This document shows positions 57,331 through 64,000 of a stretch of 64,000 nucleotides of DNA, piece by piece. Location: positions 188,501 to 252,500 of the forward strand of contig JAUPFP010000095.1 of assembly GCA_036925085.1 (NCBI GenBank), read 5' to 3'. The notes beneath the pieces were generated by a model. The model did not search any database and had not been told where the DNA came from. It was given only the letters and a program-made list of their open reading frames with translations. The position numbers and the translations under genes were made by a program. How positions within the stretch are numbered: the stretch's first letter is position 1; every line of letters starts with the position of its first letter. This DNA comes from Brachycybe producta. Its lineage: Eukaryota; Arthropoda; Diplopoda; Playtdesmida; Andrognathidae.

Positions 57331-57472
57331 CATAAATAACTGTACGCGAAAGAAAAGACTAAACAAAAACCCAACACACCATGTTAAATGGCTATACCAA
57401 ATATTGCATCATGCTGATAGTCTATTAAAAGCATAATTTAACAATGAAACAATTTGACAAAATAATTACATT

Positions 57473-57478
57473 TTTATT
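57473..57478 (-). terminator. Poly(A) signal of RPB3
   Basis: AATAAA on the minus strand about 33 bases after the RPB3 stop codon. Confidence 0.5.
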
Positions 57479-57510
57479 TATACGAAAACATACAAAAAAA
57501 CGAAACAATT

Positions 57511-59589
<2,079 letters not shown>

Positions 59590-60101
59590 CTTAAACGTTT
59601 ATGTTTAGTTATCGCCCAAAAAACAACGAAAATTTTGCTTTTAAATGTCAAAAAAACAACAAAAATAATACTGAGTTAAAAAAAAAACCGCAACAACCGG
59701 AAGTGAAAGTTTACAATGTGACCGTGTGTATATTTGGCGCCAATATTTTGATTTCCTTTTTCATGGTTTAAGAATATGGTATCTGACAACATTGTGCTTT
59801 TTTTTTCATATATTTTTATTACATTTTCATGTTTTTGTTGCTGTTTTTTTGATAATGAGTGATAATTAAGCGTTTATTTTGATTTTTAAAAAAAGAACTG
59901 AATTGGCAAGAAATTTCATAAAATTAAGTAAATGTTCATAGGATAATTATTTACATTTTTGGCGCGAAATTCCCTACTTTATTTAATAGGGAATTGGTAT
60001 TTTTTATCTGACAACTTTGTATATTTTTCTTTTTTTGTTACGTTTTGATCAAATTTACCTATTTTTTTGTTTAGATTTATTGTTATTTTTTGTTAAAAAT
60101 T
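59590..60101. promoter_or_regulatory. Shared bidirectional promoter region of RPB3 and CFDP1
   Basis: 512 bases between the two start codons. Contains TTTGGCGCCAA (59733-59743) and TTTTGGCGCGAAA (59957-59969), which resemble E2F sites. Each is followed, after similar spacing, by a TATCTGACAAC word (about 59779 and 60008). No TATA box could be assigned. Regulation by E2F is inferred only from the motif. Confidence 0.5.
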
Positions 60102-62146
60102 ATGACTGAACCAGAAGATTTTTCCTCAGATACAAGTGACGACGATTACATTCCTGGTAATTATCGACGTTATGTTCGTTTAAAGCTATGATTTTAAGTG
60201 TTTTTATTCTGTTGTTTGAGATGGGGTTTGAAGTAGAACTAATGTGGCTTCTCACATTGAATTGTATGTTACTTTTTCAGTGATGTTAGCTATTGATTTT
60301 GATGTTATGGGCCACGTTTGCTCTACTTGATTTCTCAGTGAACTTTAATGGGCGTCACCTTTGAATTTGAGTTTCTTGTTTCATTGAAACTTGATGATAT
60401 AGAAGAAGAAAGCGATGATGAACCGGTTTCGAACGATGAAAAAGAACTTGAAAGTAGATTTCGAGCTGAAAACGGCGATGAATCCAGACAAAACCATCCA
60501 TCAAAATCATTGAAACGTAAAAAAGTGAATGGATCGGAACCAAGAAAGAGAAAAGGAGGCATAGCATTAGCAGAGGAGAACGTAGATGATAATGATGTCG
60601 CTGATAATGAAACAGCGAATAGCAGCGATAAGGAAGAGATCAAAGGTGGCGAAGAAACGAATAAGAAAAGGGCTGACGATCTTTGGTCTAGCTTCATGAA
60701 GGATGTTGAAATGAAACCAAAACCGAAATTAGTAAGAACAGTCTACGTAGGCATTCGAAACGTTGTTAAAAACACTTTCGGCTTTTGTCGTTTTAGGTTG
60801 ATAATGAGCCTAGAAATTCCATTACGAATAATAAAAAAGAAGAGAAACTAGTTATAACGAAGGTTTACGAGTTTGCTGGCGAAGAAGTCAGGTAAAAAGC
60901 TGGTTAAATTGTTTCGTCATTTGTGTCTTCTATTTCAATTTAAAAAAAACTCGTTGCTTTTTTATTATTTTGTCTAGAGTAACGGAAGAAGTGGATTCCA
61001 GTTCGAAATCCTGTAACGAACAGATGGCACAACAAAGAGAAGCGAATACGTCGCCATTGATTGGCAGGTATGCATAATAATTATTAATAGGCTATCAGCA
61101 TGAATATAATAAGTATGATGTAATACCGGGTATAGCCGCAGTATATAATTGCGTGTGTTTTATTTATAGTGGCGTTAAAAAAGGTGGAATCGGCAATATA
61201 CTGAGCAAGTTAGGAGGCAAGAAGAAGATAAGTACACTCGTAAGTATCGTATGTAACCGTCGGAAATGTTGCATAATCGATTTCTCTTATGAAACTTTTC
61301 AATTTTTTTTTTTTTTTTTACAAAAAAATCGTTATAGGAAAAATCTCGATTGGATTGGAACCAATTCAAACAGGCAGAAGGTATAGAGGAAGAATTAAAC
61401 ACATTCAACAAAGGAAAAGACGGGTATTTTTATTATATTGTTATAACTTATAACAATATTATATTATATTATATGCAATTGCGGTAATCCGAACTCTCAG
61501 TGATCTGAACTGCGATTATGTTTTCGAATCGTCATTAAAAAAATTGAAACAAACTAGAATTAGTAACTTTTTTAAAGCTGTGTGTTCTAGTGTAGGGCTA
61601 TGTATGGTAATGTATATTAGGAATTTGTAATATTTGCTAATAACGTTGAAAGTTGTTTTAAAATGAAAACGCCTCACAAATTCTCATTCTTCACTCTTTC
61701 GAGTGCAAAATAATGAGAAACGAGAACGTATTTATAGAAACTGGAAAGGTAGCCCAATCACTGAAGATATTTTCATGTTATTATCTTTCAAAATGAGCTT
61801 TTTATGAGAGTTTGAAAATGACCCTACTTGAAGCAGATGATATTTTTAAATTTTTGTCTATAAAAAGTTTATTTAGAAAGATGAAAATATTTTCAGTTTA
61901 TTAAATACGTTAATTAATTTGTTTTTAACCAATCTCGTTAAATCCGAATATTTCAAGGATCCCAAAAACCCTCTTGTATTAATGAGTTCAGATTACCGCA
62001 ATTAACGACTGTTGGAAACACTGTTTTACTTTATTACTTTTTTTTATTTCAGTTATTTGGAAAAACAAGCATTTTTAGAACGATCAGATCTAAGACAGTT
62101 TGAAATAGAGCGTAATTTGAGGATGTCGAATAGAAGTAACAGGTGA
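60102..62146 (+). CDS. CFDP1: BCNT / craniofacial development protein 1 homologue (SWR1/SRCAP-associated)
   Basis: Related to yeast Swc5, a subunit of the SWR1 complex that loads histone H2A.Z. Exons: 60102-60156, 60403-60731, 60797-60891, 60978-61067, 61170-61239, 61338-61423, 62053-62146, giving 272 aa. The N-terminus is acidic ([22 protein letters not shown]), followed by a basic middle ([16 protein letters not shown]) and the conserved [11 protein letters not shown] motif. The C-terminal BCNT domain covers [37 protein letters not shown] and the end [18 protein letters not shown]. Exon 2's acceptor (GATATAG|AAGAAG) is set by phase and homology. The stop codon overlaps a donor-like AGGTGACA, so a longer form is possible but not needed. 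Transcribed divergently from RPB3. Confidence 0.92.
61481..61999. mobile_element. Inverted-repeat element in CFDP1 intron 6 hosting a family C copy
   Basis: GCGGTAATCCGAACTC at the left and, inverted, GCGGTAATCTGAACTC at the right. It resembles Tigger-type ends but lacks a clear TA flank. The family C copy at 61711-61900 lies inside. Confidence 0.65.
61711..61900. repeat. Fold-back repeat family C in CFDP1 intron 6
   Basis: ATAGAAACTGGAAAGGTAGC...TTTTTATGAGAGTTTGAAAATG at the left; AAAAGTTTATTTAGAAAGATGAAAATA at the right, where the right arm is truncated. Confidence 0.7.
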
Positions 62147-63275
62147 CATTCTTTTTCATGCGTCTTCTTCGTCTCTTCTTTATTTTTTGATTTTCTTTAC
62201 TGGGGAAATCCTTACTACATTGCGTTTAGCTTAATGAGCTCCTTTTTATTTACTAGTTGATATAAATATTTGTTTCCATTATGTTCATTATCTTTTGAAA
62301 TTAAACAGTTTTTTTTTGACAGTTTGTTCTAAGTGAATATTAAAAAAATGATGAAGGTTGTACAGGTTGTGGTTTTTAAACAATAGATGGCAGCATTGGC
62401 TTTATGGAAAAATTTGAAAAGATCAAAGGCATGAGTATGAATATCTTATGCCAGTTTTTGATGCACTGATTTTCTCATAAATGTTTATAGTAGTAAATGG
62501 AATGGTTGAACTAATATGGTGTTTTTGTAGCATACATTTGTATGTTAACGTAGACGCCATATTGGTCTTTTGACATCAGAAATAGGGTAAGTTGTATTGA
62601 ATTCTATTATATGGAGCAATTTTCTAGGTAATGATGTCCGTAATGTACGTCACTTGTTACAAGATCATTATTTTGTTATTAAATACCGTGATTCATTTAT
62701 TTATCTTGAATATCCGGTACAGTAATAATAATGATCTTCTGTAGTAAGTTTTTAAAGAATGTTGTTACGTAATGCAAGACGTTGGTTTTTGTATCACTTA
62801 GTACTGTTTTATAAGAACAGTTACGGAATTTTATTATTGTTGTTTTCATCAAATTCAATAATACATGATAAAAAAATTTCAGAATGTTTTCGGAATCACT
62901 GGTGTCGGCACTGATTATTCTGGTTCTGTCAGTGTAGTCAATAGATCAGTGGTACTTTTTTTGCTTGCAGCTCATTATTTTGTGCCTAGAGAAAATTGTG
63001 GCACACCAAGTAAAACTCACGGCCAGGGACGCTCGTAGGATTGATTCATGGAGAGGAAGGAGCCCCCCTCCCCCGAGTGTCAAGCGAAATGTAAAAAAAT
63101 CACTGCAGAGGAGTCATAGGATAGATAATTCCCTCAAATACATCCAGAGTTGATCACCCCTTCATAAACTTCATGTTTTTGTTTTGGCTAGGACTTCAGA
63201 TGAAATGTCAATTTTCTTCAGGAATTTACGCTCGTTTCTATTTCTGCGAGCGCAGCGAGCAAAAAAACATTTCTT
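62147..63275. other. Region downstream of CFDP1
   Basis: Probably 3' UTR followed by intergenic DNA. It holds no recognised gene. A short GC-containing piece near 63000-63120 and the word CTGCGAGCGCAGCGAGC at about 63245 look like repeat fragments. Confidence 0.45.
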
Positions 63276-63383
63276 ATAATTACTGGTGAACAAAAGTGAG
63301 CCAATAAATAGTGGAATTTTCTAATATAAAAATATTAGAAAATTCCGCTATTTATTGGCGCGCTTTTACTCGCCAGTAATTAT
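63276..63383. repeat. 108-bp compact palindrome
   Basis: ATAATTACTGG...GCCAATAAATAG and its inverse pair over about 50 bases per arm around a small AAAA-type loop, with about five mismatches. No coding capacity. It would fold into one long hairpin. Confidence 0.85.
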
Positions 63384-63892
63384 GAGGAATATTTTTTTAA
63401 AAAATGAAGGGGAATGGGTGAAGCTCTTCGTTGAGCTAGAGAGCACAGGGCTCAATTCTTTAATATATATGGCTATTGATTACAGTATCTTCCATCAGCA
63501 TATATGGACCGAAAACTTTGTTCTAATTCGATATTATTATCACGTGATAATTAACAATAGATAAAAGGTAGATAAATCTTTATAAAGGGTTGCGTTCCAT
63601 ATTAAAACCTGATAACTTAAATGTATTAAAAACACAGACACTTGTAGCCTACAATTGTTTAAAGATTAGACCGATGTATATCGGCATCGGTGCTTTATGA
63701 CAGGTGAAAACCTCCAGCAACACATTAGCAAAAACAATTTTTAACTTTTCAAAATTAGATGGACCTCGCGAGCCTCTTTTAGTAACTGTGAAATGTAAAT
63801 TTACATTGCTTCACATTGTACCAACATTTAAAAACTACTTCGATTTTATAAGTGTTTACTTGCATGTATGGCGCGCAGGCAGTTCTGCCTAG

Positions 63893-64000
63893 CACGAAAA
63901 TTTCGTTTGCCCCGCCCTTTTATGACATCAGAGACCAAGTAACAAACTAATTAGAAATTGATGACGCTCATAAAAGGACTGGGTAAAGGAAATTTTAGTG
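63893..64000. mobile_element. MITE family B, short internally deleted copy at window end
   Basis: CACGAAAATTTCG at the left and, inverted, CACTAAAATTTCC ending at the last base of the window. The core GCCCCGCCCTTTTATGA and GATGACGCTCATAAAAGG is present but the middle is shortened to 108 bp. Confidence 0.7.

Larger units (their letters stand above)
55589..57472. other. Intergenic between SPCA and RPB3 (convergent 3' ends)
   Basis: Holds the SPCA 3' UTR (AATAAA near 56571 is a possible signal), MITE D copy 2 and the inverted repeat at 57151-57330. No gene. Confidence 0.5.

Noticed and set aside
60335-60697. Antisense frame rich in Ser/Leu/Phe opposite CFDP1 exon 2
   Set aside because: It is the mirror of acidic and lysine-rich CFDP1 codons.

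Overview
The window is nuclear DNA of an animal, AT-rich and intron-dense, with short exons in long introns full of repeats. The best-conserved protein, RNA polymerase II subunit RPB3, has residues I recall from insect RPB3 (CLDFC in the zinc loop, [20 protein letters not shown]). One gene belongs to the family of the insect beta-alanyl-dopamine hydrolase Tan. I therefore infer an arthropod. I cannot name the class, and no organelle, viral or bacterial segment is evident.

Layout: (1) 443-3347 (+), a short BCL11/chronophage-like zinc-finger gene whose last intron holds a mariner-derived fold-back element. (2) 3348-17582, about 14 kb without a recognisable gene, holding several inverted-repeat elements and one cysteine-rich open frame (9148-9474). 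(3) 17583-21537 (+), a peptidase-C45/Tan-like amidohydrolase with 8 exons. (4) 23846-30354 (-), the Na+/H+ exchanger NHE8 with 14 exons. (5) 34302-55588 (+), the secretory-pathway Ca2+/Mn2+ ATPase SPCA/PMR1 with 22 exons, including a 12.4-kb first intron dense in repeats. (6) 57511-59589 (-), RPB3 with 8 exons. (7) 60102-62146 (+), the BCNT/CFDP1 chromatin protein with 7 exons. Exon joins were chosen by eye from splice signals, reading phase and family conservation. All six reconstructed coding sequences keep phase through to a stop.

NHE8 and SPCA lie head to head about 4 kb apart, and RPB3 and CFDP1 head to head 0.5 kb apart. NHE8 and SPCA both act on the ionic content of Golgi/secretory compartments, but nothing in the sequence shows that they are co-regulated. 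The other genes have unrelated roles.

The striking feature is the repeat landscape. At least ten families of palindromic (fold-back) non-autonomous elements occur, several with target-site duplications readable here: 8-9 bp, TA and TTAA types. Some are nested inside one another. There is also a pair of Helitron-like 3' ends bracketing a 280-bp AT microsatellite. I found no new multi-gene system. The best leads are the fold-back families that carry promoter-like motifs, the GC-AG intron and the altered processing site of the C45 gene, the promoter-like cluster in SPCA intron 1, and the duplicated motif block between RPB3 and CFDP1.
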